A DNA stretch of 37,251 nucleotides from an uncultured Alphaproteobacteria bacterium (GTDB taxonomy: Bacteria > Pseudomonadota > Alphaproteobacteria > Rs-D84), in the NCBI GenBank assembly GCA_949156565.1, contig CASCZI010000008.1, forward strand, positions 1 to 37,251. Direction: 5' to 3'. The notes beneath the pieces are model-generated. The model had not been told where the DNA came from. It was given only the letters and a program-made list of their open reading frames with translations, and did not search any database. Below are positions 1 to 6,508 of this stretch, one piece after another. Both the position numbers and the translations under genes were made by a program. The stretch's first letter is position 1; every line of letters begins with the position of its first letter.

Positions 1-1
1 G

Positions 2-109
2 TATTACAGCACGGCCGCGTCATCGGGGTATTACAGCACGGCCGCGTCATCGGGGGATTCCAGCAAGGCCGAATGCGCTGGAAAATATTCGGCATGTTCG
101 GCCCTTGGA
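2..109 (+). repeat. 27-bp tandem coding repeat
   Basis: Bases 2-28 and 29-55 are identical 27-mers encoding YYSTAASSG. Bases 56-82 and 83-109 are diverged copies that keep the Ser/Ala/Gly pattern and the closing Gly. The period is a multiple of three, so copy number can change without breaking the frame. The array probably extends left of the window. Confidence 0.85.
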
Positions 110-691
110 TACCACGCCGCAGTTCGTGGCGATTTAGGCAGTCTACTGATGTGTAGTGAATACGTCTGGCAGAACGATGATAAAATCCCGGTGGGCGGAT
201 TTGCATTGATTGTTGATGGAAGATTCATCAAACCGAATTGTTGGTACATCTGTGAATCCGGCACACCCGTTGAAGTAGATTTTACAGATAATGTCTTTTC
301 TCGGGTTCTCAGCACCAGAAAAAGCGGTGATTTTACCATAAAGACTGTTGTGATTGATGGTCGGGACGAACAATCAGTTTTGGTCATTCGCGCTGACGGC
401 GTGGCGGCACACGGGAAATCGGTCCGGGACGCCAAGAAAGATTTGATTTATAAAATATCCACTCGGGACACATCGGCGTATAAATCCTGGAAATTAACGG
501 ATAAAAAATCCGCTACGGAACTCATTGGGGCCTATCGGGCCATTACTGGGGCATGTTTTTACGGCACGCGGGCATTTTGTGAATCAATTAAACTGCCAAA
601 ATCCGCAACCGTGCAACGGGCCATTGAAATCACGCGCGGCCAATACGGATGGGATAAATTCGCCAAATTCTTTGGATACACGGGGAAATAG
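2..691 (+). CDS. Partial element-encoded protein with N-terminal nonapeptide repeats
   Basis: The reading frame is open from the window edge, so the 5' end is missing; the ATG at 149 is internal to it. The first visible part is a tandem nine-residue repeat ending in Gly (YYSTAASSG twice, then DSSKAECAG and KYSACSALG). It continues into a globular region of about 180 residues. The C-terminal part, from RDAKKDLIYKIS through RAITGACFYGTRAF to ITRGQYGWDKFAKFFG, resembles the ends of uncharacterised proteins I associate with phages and islands in gut-type bacteria, but I cannot name a family. It is followed 2 bases later by another small gene. Function is unknown; the repeats suggest a repetitive surface, fibre-like or solenoid segment. 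Confidence 0.75.
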   Translation, partial: YYSTAASSGYYSTAASSGDSSKAECAGKYSACSALGYHAAVRGDLGSLLMCSEYVWQNDDKIPVGGFALIVDGRFIKPNCWYICESGTPVEVDFTDNVFSRVLSTRKSGDFTIKTVVIDGRDEQSVLVIRADGVAAHGKSVRDAKKDLIYKISTRDTSAYKSWKLTDKKSATELIGAYRAITGACFYGTRAFCESIKLPKSATVQRAIEITRGQYGWDKFAKFFGYTGK

Positions 692-693
692 CG

Positions 694-924
694 ATGATAA
701 AAATAGAAGACTTATTACCACTGTTGCGCCCCGGATGGGTTGCGATGGATGAAGATAAACTTTGGTTTTGGCATCAGGTAAAACCAGATATTCAAAAAAT
801 TAATGGTATGGGTATGTGGGGAAGTAAAACTTATAGTGGAAAGATTATACGATTAAAAGATTTATTTGATATCGCCCCCTATGACGGTGACTGGAGTGAT
901 TCTTTAATGGAGTGTGGAAAATGA
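694..924 (+). CDS. Hypothetical small protein in integrated element
   Basis: A 76-residue acidic, Trp-rich protein (five Trp, including DKLWFWHQ and GMWGSKTY). The ATG lies 2 bases after the preceding stop and there is no clear Shine-Dalgarno sequence, so translation is probably coupled. Its stop overlaps the start of the next tiny reading frame. I do not recognise a family. No signal peptide or membrane segment is visible. Gene order and coupling support it as a real element gene of unknown function. Confidence 0.55.
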   Translation: MIKIEDLLPLLRPGWVAMDEDKLWFWHQVKPDIQKINGMGMWGSKTYSGKIIRLKDLFDIAPYDGDWSDSLMECGK

Positions 925-998
925 AAACCTTACATCTGGTCTTGAAAGGCAAATGGTACGACAAAATCACATCTATAACAAAACAGGATAATGAATGA
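921..998 (+). pseudogene. Remnant of an ASCH-like small protein (25 aa)
   Basis: This 25-codon frame starts inside the preceding stop (ATGA overlap) with MKTLHLVLKGKWYDKI. That resembles the N-terminus of small ASCH/PUA-fold proteins, which usually continue with a SGEK-like motif for another 100 or so residues. Here the frame instead reads TSITKQDNE and stops. The same ending (ITSITKQ plus a short acidic tail) occurs at the end of the gene at 1210-1620, and the DNA of the two tails is also similar. The simplest reading is a deletion or recombination that joined an ASCH-like start to a copy of the other gene's tail. The next gene starts in its stop codon. Confidence 0.4.
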
Positions 999-1207
999 TT
1001 TATTCTAAACCAATTTTAGGAAAGTGCGGCATCCGGTCAAAAGTGTCCAAGAAAATGGTGTTCGGAATATGTTGTGATTACGCCCGAGAATGTGAATCAG
1101 AACTGATTAAAAAAATTGGTTTTTGGGAATCTGAAAAATACCGCTGGCAATATGATAATTGGAACAAAAACGATATGAAAATGTATGAAACAAAACAGGA
1201 GAAATAA
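995..1207 (+). CDS. Hypothetical 70-aa protein
   Basis: Small basic protein starting in an ATGA overlap with the preceding short frame. It has four Cys (one near residue 11, two adjacent near 26 and one near 32) and a Trp/Tyr/Lys-rich C-terminus (RWQYDNWNKNDMKMYE). A metal site is possible but the spacing does not match a ribbon I know. A good AGGAG for the following gene lies inside its last codons. No family recognised. Confidence 0.45.
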   Translation: MIYSKPILGKCGIRSKVSKKMVFGICCDYARECESELIKKIGFWESEKYRWQYDNWNKNDMKMYETKQEK

Positions 1208-1209
1208 AC

Positions 1210-1620
1210 ATGTATATGTTTTGTAAACATTGCAAAAAAGAAAGTGGCGGCCAATACCCCAAATTCTGGCGTATTAGAATATTTGGCTTGACCCTATTTT
1301 TTGGCCACAAATGCAACAGATGTCCATATTGTGGTGCGAAATTGGAAATTAGACATTACAAAATTACATACGATTGTGCTGCTTGTCCTAATCGTGAATG
1401 CGAGTTTTATGACCACGAAATTAAGTTAAAAATGATGCGCGACCTAATCGCAGGTAAAGCCGCACAGGATGCGTTAAAAGAAGCAACTAAATGTATTAAT
1501 TGGGTTATAGATACCTTTGATAAAGGCCAAGAACTTGAAAGTGATATTGTGGGTTGTTGCGAAATATCATTAGACAGAATCACATCTATTACTAAACAAG
1601 GGGGCACGAATGATGAGTGA
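1210..1620 (+). CDS. Zinc-ribbon-like small protein
   Basis: A 136-residue protein preceded by AGGAG at a good distance. The N-terminal half carries paired cysteines typical of zinc ribbons: CKHC (residues 5-8), a CPYC pair near 38-41, and CAACPNREC near residues 56-64. The C-terminal half is helical and ends in DRITSITKQGGTNDE, a tail echoed by the remnant at 921-998. Likely nucleic-acid or protein binding through Zn, but nothing in the sequence fixes the role. It belongs to the plus-strand chain of element genes. Confidence 0.6.
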   Translation: MYMFCKHCKKESGGQYPKFWRIRIFGLTLFFGHKCNRCPYCGAKLEIRHYKITYDCAACPNRECEFYDHEIKLKMMRDLIAGKAAQDALKEATKCINWVIDTFDKGQELESDIVGCCEISLDRITSITKQGGTNDE

Positions 1621-1678
1621 AAAAATCATTAAAGCATGGGCCAAAGAATCTAACGCGGCTCAAACTAAGGCTAATTAA
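1610..1678 (+). CDS. Possible 22-aa peptide ORF
   Basis: A very short frame opens with ATGATG inside the last codons of the zinc-ribbon gene (MMSEKIIKAWAKESNAAQ) and stops at 1678. It may be a truncated gene start or noise. It is listed because it follows the same overlapping-start pattern as its neighbours; there is no other support. Confidence 0.2.
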   Translation: MMSEKIIKAWAKESNAAQTKAN

Positions 1679-1708
1679 TAATAATCACGGAAGGCAAAGG
1701 AGAAACAG

Positions 1709-1999
1709 ATGCGAAACAGACAACATGTCGGCATTATTGATGCGTGTAAGATTACCGGAAAAACATACGGCGCTTTTATGCGTCGTGTTGAACTGGGCCA
1801 AATCCCTTATTTCATGGACGGCCCGCGCAAGCGCTTTTATGTCGACGAATTGCAAAAACAACCAGAATCATCATGTCATATAAAGTCTTCAAGCGATCAA
1901 AAAGTTCGAAATACCAAGCGTACATATCGGTCCGTGTCGGAACCGAAACCAAAATATTGCGGTTTTCAACTCACGAAACTATCCGGGATAAAGCCTTAG
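1709..1999 (+). CDS. Excisionase-like DNA-binding protein (HTH_17 type)
   Basis: Preceded by AAAGGAG at a good spacing. Residues 6-50 (from HVGIIDACKITGKTYGAF through RRVELGQIPYF to KRFYVDELQ) follow the winged-helix pattern of MerR/Xis-type excisionase proteins: a helix-turn-helix, then a Gly-hinge and an Arg-rich wing. Such proteins set recombination direction for a tyrosine integrase. The frame runs 127 bases into the integrase gene in another frame. The overlapping 41-residue tail is Ser/Lys-rich and low in pattern, so the functional domain is probably only the first 50-55 residues. Regulation of the integrase by overlap is likely, because the integrase has no visible Shine-Dalgarno sequence. 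Confidence 0.6.
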   Translation: MRNRQHVGIIDACKITGKTYGAFMRRVELGQIPYFMDGPRKRFYVDELQKQPESSCHIKSSSDQKVRNTKRTYRSVSEPKPKYCGFQLTKLSGIKP

Positions 2000-2889
2000 A
2001 GGTGGCCCGCGCCACCGAGCAAAAATTATTAGCATCCGGGGGCGCCGCTGATATTACTATTGATCAAGCATTTGGGGAATTTTACACGCGCGAATCCAGC
2101 AACTATGCCGCGCCGCGCAATATATATTATACACTGAATCAATTATCCGCCTTTTTTGGTGGCACACGCCCTTTTTCTGAAATAACGGCCGCAGACATCA
2201 ATAACTATATTTATCATATGCGTGATTCCGGCCGCGCCGCCGGCACGATCAACCGTCATTTGGTGGTATTGTCGTCTGTAATTACGACCTGCCGCAAAAG
2301 ATGGCGGTACCGCGCCCCGGATGTGCGACCGTTGGAATTTCGAGAACGTGAACCGGACGGCCGTATCGGCCTGATCGACGACAACGACCGTCTGGCGATT
2401 ATGGGCGCGGCCGCCCCGCACCTACGCCTGGCAATGCAAATCGCATATTATACGGGGCTGCGCCGCGGAAACATATTAACGCTTCGTTGGGATGAAATAG
2501 ATTTTGAACGCGGCCTGATAATAAAACGGGTCAAAGACCCGACCATCGATGGCGGTCGTATTCACACCTGCGCCATTCCGAATTGCCTGGCCCAGATTCT
2601 GCGTGAACTGCCCCGCGTCTGCGATTATGTCGTCACATACCACGGGGCCCCGGTCAAAGACCTTAAAACCGCATGGCATGCCGCCTGCCGGCGGGCGGGC
2701 TTTCCACCACATAAATACACATTCCACGATATCCGTCACGCATCCGGCACGGCGGTGGTACGCAAAACAAACAGTTTGTTCGCCGCCCAAATGCATCTGG
2801 GCCACAAATCCCCCAACATGACCCAGCGGTACGCCAAATTTTTAACCGAAGACAAGATCGCCATTGCGTATTTGGTATTTGATAAATAA
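1873..2889 (+). CDS. Tyrosine recombinase / integrase of the element
   Basis: A 338-residue phage-type integrase. It has an N-terminal arm-binding region (about residues 1-60), a SAM-like core-binding domain (about 65-165) and a catalytic domain. Catalytic residues are visible: Arg197 in YYTGLRRGN, His285 and Arg288 in FHDIRHASG, His311 in HLGHKSP and the nucleophile Tyr320 in MTQRYAKF. It catalyses site-specific insertion and excision, most likely at the neighbouring tRNA-Gly 3' end, 137 bases downstream of its stop. ATG 1873 is the first good start, lying inside the excisionase-like gene without its own ribosome binding site. Nothing suggests inactivation. Confidence 0.93.
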   Translation: MSYKVFKRSKSSKYQAYISVRVGTETKILRFSTHETIRDKALEVARATEQKLLASGGAADITIDQAFGEFYTRESSNYAAPRNIYYTLNQLSAFFGGTRPFSEITAADINNYIYHMRDSGRAAGTINRHLVVLSSVITTCRKRWRYRAPDVRPLEFREREPDGRIGLIDDNDRLAIMGAAAPHLRLAMQIAYYTGLRRGNILTLRWDEIDFERGLIIKRVKDPTIDGGRIHTCAIPNCLAQILRELPRVCDYVVTYHGAPVKDLKTAWHAACRRAGFPPHKYTFHDIRHASGTAVVRKTNSLFAAQMHLGHKSPNMTQRYAKFLTEDKIAIAYLVFDK

Positions 2890-2892
2890 AAC

Positions 2893-2914
2893 TGTGCAAA
2901 AAATGTGCAAAAAA
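2893..2914 (+). repeat. Two tandem 11-bp direct repeats after int
   Basis: The motif TGTGCAAAAAA occurs twice back to back just after the integrase stop and about 110 bases from the tRNA 3' end. Short direct repeats at this position are typical integrase arm-binding or excisionase sites, which is my inference. The rest of 2915-3025 is an A-rich tract with no gene. Confidence 0.45.
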
Positions 2915-3025
2915 TTTTCGAAAACAAATGAAAAATCCCAGAAATACGGGAAATAAATCAAAACAAAACGAAACGAAAAAACCACGAAAAACGGGGTCAG
3001 AATTCTCTAAACCCCGCGGAAACTC

Positions 3026-3102
3026 TGGTGCGAGCAAAGGGGCTCGAACCCTCGACCTCAACCTTGGCAAGGTTGCGCTCTAGCCAACTGAGCTACGCTC
3101 GC
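3026..3102 (-). tRNA. tRNA-Gly (anticodon GCC), CCA encoded
   Basis: The minus strand folds into a standard cloverleaf. The seven-pair acceptor stem GCGAGCG/TGCTCGC has one G-T pair. The D arm is GCTC...GAGC, the anticodon stem is CAACC/GGTTG around loop TTGCCAA (anticodon GCC), and the T arm is GAGGG-TTCGAGC-CCCTT (outer G-T pair). Discriminator A and a templated CCA end at 3026. Its 3' end faces the integrase and is the probable attachment target. Confidence 0.96.
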
Positions 3103-3165
3103 ACTGCGGGATTATTTTTACATATATTTTTTATAAATGCAAGCATTATTTCTTGTCACAAAAAA

Positions 3166-3190
3166 ATCCCCTGCCATGGGGATATCTTTT
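3166..3190 (-). terminator. Rho-independent terminator of the LRR gene
   Basis: Perfect stem ATCCCC/GGGGAT with a six-base loop; on the minus strand it is followed by seven T. It sits immediately after the stop of the leucine-rich-repeat gene. Confidence 0.8.
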
Positions 3191-3902
3191 ATTTTATTAT
3201 CATACCATAGCGGCGTTTGCATTCATCATAAATCTTGGCATATTTGATCCGGCATCTATCGCATTCCAAAGCTAGAATCCTTGCAGCGCAAAAGTCGTTC
3301 AATGCAACCATGCTGTGGCACACCGCGTGAATACGGGCCATTTCCTGAATCAAATAATCAAGACGAATACGCGCTTCTGGATTGAGATTTTCCAGGATTT
3401 TGGAACAACAATTTCGGTATTGCCACATTCGGCCAGGGCATAAGGTCCAATACCAGTTAATGTATCGGGTAATATAAGATTTAATTTCTTGCACCCACGA
3501 AAACAGCTTTCTTTAAAACGAAAAACATCGGAATTAAATTCGACCGATTCCAGATTGATATCATTTTCACACATACCCCGGTTAACAACAGAGACCCCTT
3601 TGGGAAAAGACACCGATTTTAATTTCTGACAGTTAGACAAGACCTCATGCGACAACTCAACATTATCCGGGAATTTGATATGTCTAATACCGGTCGCATA
3701 AAAGGCATCCATATAAATTTCGCGCAAGCCATCATTAAAAACAACTTCTTTTAAATTATCCCCCAAGGCCGTGTGAGGCTCAAAAAAAATAAACGTCCGC
3801 ATCAAAAACCAAGCTTGTTAGACTTTTTAAATCAGCGACATCCAGTGGCTTATTTGCTTTCTTTTTCTTTGCAAAACGGATATAAACCCGCCTTTCCAAC
3901 AT
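3189..3902 (-). pseudogene. BspA-type leucine-rich-repeat protein, two frameshifts
   Basis: Three pieces in two frames make one protein. Codons from ATG 3902 give a start ending DLKSLTSLVFDADVYFF. The middle (about 3787-3415) is clearly LRR_5/BspA-like, with repeats such as LKEVVFNDGLREIYMDAF and LESVEFNSDVFRF. The end (ILENLNPEARIRLDYLIQ to the stop at 3189) is back in the first frame. The first break is at a run of eight T (one too many) and the second at a run of four A (one too few), so the two indels compensate. The N-terminus lacks a signal peptide, although relatives are usually secreted, and the start is uncertain. It may be a decayed gene or two homopolymer errors in an intact gene. 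Confidence 0.6.
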
Positions 3903-4002
3903 ACCCCGTTGTCATATGACATGCTTTTATCGACCTTTTTCCCCCGTACCCCCGTATCGTTACGGGATGATTAGAGACATACAATCGGAAAATGTCAAAA
4001 AA

Positions 4003-4024
4003 AGTCCCCTGACGGGGACTTTTT
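4003..4024 (-). terminator. Terminator of the coiled-coil membrane protein gene
   Basis: Seven-pair stem AGTCCCC/GGGGACT with loop TGAC. On the minus strand a T run follows. The stop codon of the gene at 4023 is embedded in its flank. Confidence 0.85.
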
Positions 4025-5015
4025 ACAGCCATTTCCACGGCTGGAACACCTTTAACAGACCATATGCCGTACGCTTATCCACAAACGCGTTTCCGCACCG
4101 CGGGCACACGATAAAGGGTTTTGTCATGGCCTTAACTTTCTTGAACAGCATGAACCATACCAGCCATCCAATCAACCACGCCAACGCAACCAATCCCCAC
4201 GCGGCATAGCCAAAGTATTTATTCACCGTGCCGGTAATGATTTGTACCGCATCAACATTAGATTTTTCCAAATCATTATAAATTTTCGACGCCACGCCCC
4301 AAGACTTGGGATCCCATGGATAAACGTGTTTAATCCCATAATTGGTTAACAATGTTGATCCCAATCCACCCGAATTTTTATCCAGTTGGTTTTTGATCGC
4401 ATCATCAATCATTTTATCAAATTCCGCCTGAAGCACGCGGGCCAAATTATTTTCAATCTTGTCCAATTGGGCATTGACCATTGCGGCGGTATTATCAACC
4501 TTGGCAACGGCCTGATCTGCCTTGGCAATATTGGCATCCATTTTATTCAATGCCCGGTCCACCCCATCGGTCTTAACACCGAATTTACCGACAAACCCGG
4601 TCAACTTTTTGGCATCATCATTACGCTTTTTGGCATCGGCCGTGGCATCTTTGACCCGGGCGGTGATATCTGTCACCTTGTCAACGGCATTGCCGGCCAT
4701 TTTTACCCGATCAATGGCAAAGGCAACCGGTTTTTCCAGATTAATGGATTCTTTGATCCCGTCCAGCAATTTTTCATACTGTTCAACAATACTGCGTTGC
4801 AGATCAAAGAACATCGATACAACAATGGATTTCTTGATCGGTTCACTGTATGTATTTTTCACATGTAACGGTACCCAAATCACGGCCGCAACCCATACAA
4901 TGGATATAACCGCAAAAATGCGTTTAACCCACGTGATAAACGCCGTTTTCTTTTTAACCGTCTTGGCGCCACCACGATCGATGACGTCGATTTCTTTTTT
5001 CTTTTTCGGTGCCAT
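4023..5015 (-). CDS. Two-TM coiled-coil membrane protein, unknown function
   Basis: I chose the ATG at 5015 (MAPKKKKEID), 9 codons after a possible upstream start, because AGGAG sits at the right distance before it. The 330-residue protein has a Lys-rich cytoplasmic start and TM1 at about residues 28-48. About 200 residues of Ala/Asp/Lys/Val-rich helix follow, with strong coiled-coil character (repeats such as KMDANIAKADQAVAKVDN). TM2 lies at about 269-291, then a short tail with a single CPRC (304-307). The topology places the coiled coil outside the inner membrane and both ends inside. A half zinc ribbon could dimerise. No family recognised. It stands alone with its own terminator. Confidence 0.8.
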   Translation of the reverse strand: MAPKKKKEIDVIDRGGAKTVKKKTAFITWVKRIFAVISIVWVAAVIWVPLHVKNTYSEPIKKSIVVSMFFDLQRSIVEQYEKLLDGIKESINLEKPVAFAIDRVKMAGNAVDKVTDITARVKDATADAKKRNDDAKKLTGFVGKFGVKTDGVDRALNKMDANIAKADQAVAKVDNTAAMVNAQLDKIENNLARVLQAEFDKMIDDAIKNQLDKNSGGLGSTLLTNYGIKHVYPWDPKSWGVASKIYNDLEKSNVDAVQIITGTVNKYFGYAAWGLVALAWLIGWLVWFMLFKKVKAMTKPFIVCPRCGNAFVDKRTAYGLLKVFQPWKWL

Positions 5016-5070
5016 TTGAATTTTCTCCTTTGGGATTATCATAGAAAAATTTCGTTCAATAATGCAATAA

Positions 5071-5391
5071 CTATCTGATCATTTGATTGAAATCTTTTAT
5101 TTTATGCCCTAAATACATTTCAATCGCCGACCACGCCGCGTTATTATAATTACACTTAATCGTATCATTGATGGTTTTGAAATAAATATCTGCATCCTGG
5201 GGGTTGTCAAATGTATTCACTTCGGTTTGGGGCGTCATTGAATACGCACCCAATTTATCAGGGGCCAAAAATAATGTATAAATGAAAATCAAGCGATGAT
5301 CCGCAGACTTGCGTAATGCAACCGCCAAAAAGAATTTTGCCCCAATATCAATCGTTAACCGCGGCTGCGGCGTTTCATTCTTTTTAATCAT
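5071..5391 (-). CDS. Hypothetical protein at the end of the queA-tgt operon
   Basis: Start chosen at ATG 5391 (MIKKNETPQPRLTID), which overlaps the tgt stop, so translation is coupled. The 106-residue product is soluble, with a central beta-rich segment (AKFFLAVALRKSADHRLIFI) and an acidic helical end. No motif or family is recognised. It is the last gene of the long minus-strand operon. Confidence 0.65.
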   Translation of the reverse strand: MIKKNETPQPRLTIDIGAKFFLAVALRKSADHRLIFIYTLFLAPDKLGAYSMTPQTEVNTFDNPQDADIYFKTINDTIKCNYNNAAWSAIEMYLGHKIKDFNQMIR

Positions 5392-6508
5392 TATCGATCT
5401 TTTTATTTGTATAGTTTTCAATAAATTCTTTCTTGAATTCGGCAAAGCGACCCTGCTCTATTGCACCGCGGATGCCGCGCATCAGGTCCTGATAGAACCA
5501 CAAATTATGCTGGGTCAATAATGTCGCCCCCAGGATTTCGTTACATTTTATCAAATGATGGATATATGCCCGCGACAGCTTGCACGCCGGGCATCCGCAC
5601 CCGTCATCAATGGGCGACGCATCATCGCGAAAACGTGCATTACGCATATTCATGGTGCCGTGACGTGTAAATGCCTGGGCGGTGCGGCCGGCGCGCGTGG
5701 GCATCACACAATCGAACATATCAATACCACGTTCAACCGCCCCCAATATATCCAATGGTGTTCCTACCCCCATCAGATACCGCGGCCGATCCATTGGCAA
5801 CAGCGGTGTTGTATGTGCAATCATGCGAAACATAACGTCTTGGGGTTCACCAACGGCCAATCCGCCCACCGCATAACCATCAAATCCAATATCAACCAAC
5901 GCGCGTGCCGATTTTTCGCGCAAATCCGGTTGATCGGCGCCCTGGACAATACCGAAAATCCCGTATCCCGGTCGGTCGACAAAGGCATCACGCGAACGCC
6001 GGGCCCAGCGGGTCACCATGTCGACGTTTTTTTCAACCCGGTCCCGCGGCGCCGGCAGATGCAGGCATTCGTCCAACACCATGGTGATATTAGAATCTAA
6101 TTGATGTTGAATATGAACGGAATCTTCGGGACGCAAGAAATGTTTAATTCCCCCATCAATATGCGATGTAAACTCAACACCTTCTTCGCGCATTTTGACC
6201 AGGTTCGATAAACTCATCACTTGGAAACCACCGGAATCGGTCAAAATGGGCCCCGTCCATCCACCAAATTGATGCAATCCCCCCATTTTTTCCACCAAAT
6301 CCCCCCCGGGTCGCATCATCAGATGATACGTGTTGCCTAAAATTACCTGGGTGCCGGTGGCCGCCACTTGGTCCATGGTCAATGCCTTGACCGTTGCGGC
6401 GGTGCCAACCGCCATAAACGCCGGCGTTTCAAAGTCCCCATGTGCCGTATGAACGCGTCCGCGTCGCGCGCCACCATCGGTTGCAATCAAATCAAATTTC
6501 AACGACAT
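5384..6508 (-). CDS. tgt: tRNA-guanine transglycosylase
   Basis: Bacterial Tgt exchanges guanine 34 of GUN-anticodon tRNAs for preQ1, the first tRNA-bound step of queuosine synthesis. The 374-residue length is normal. Visible family features are the substrate loop DSGGFQVMSL, the catalytic region around CVMPTRAGRTAQAF (the conserved Asp lies in the preceding DMFDC), and the zinc site CGCPAC followed by a His in LLTQHN. The start at 6508 directly abuts the queA stop, so the two are co-transcribed and act in sequence in the same pathway. No precursor-synthesis genes (queC/D/E/F) are in the window. A small unknown gene overlaps its stop. Confidence 0.96.
   Translation of the reverse strand: MSLKFDLIATDGGARRGRVHTAHGDFETPAFMAVGTAATVKALTMDQVAATGTQVILGNTYHLMMRPGGDLVEKMGGLHQFGGWTGPILTDSGGFQVMSLSNLVKMREEGVEFTSHIDGGIKHFLRPEDSVHIQHQLDSNITMVLDECLHLPAPRDRVEKNVDMVTRWARRSRDAFVDRPGYGIFGIVQGADQPDLREKSARALVDIGFDGYAVGGLAVGEPQDVMFRMIAHTTPLLPMDRPRYLMGVGTPLDILGAVERGIDMFDCVMPTRAGRTAQAFTRHGTMNMRNARFRDDASPIDDGCGCPACKLSRAYIHHLIKCNEILGATLLTQHNLWFYQDLMRGIRGAIEQGRFAEFKKEFIENYTNKKIDND

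Larger units (their letters stand above)
1..3025. mobile_element. Int-proximal end of an element integrated at tRNA-Gly
   Basis: A tyrosine integrase with an overlapping excisionase-like gene lies directly beside the 3' end of a tRNA-Gly gene, the classical arrangement of tRNA-targeting prophages and islands. Upstream of the integrase is a chain of small unknown genes, all on the plus strand and mostly coupled by start/stop overlaps, visibly more AT-rich between about 700 and 1700 than the chromosomal genes further right. The other end of the element, and the second attachment copy, must lie left of the window: I found no duplicate of the tRNA 3' end between 1 and 2900. Whether this is a prophage, a satellite or a conjugative island cannot be told from this end. 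Confidence 0.7.

Noticed and set aside
1-2900. Search for a second copy of the tRNA-Gly 3' end (attL)
   Set aside because: No match was seen, so the other end of the element lies outside the window.
3028-3210. Short plus-strand frame over the tRNA
   Set aside because: Antisense translation of the tRNA-Gly gene, a common false call.
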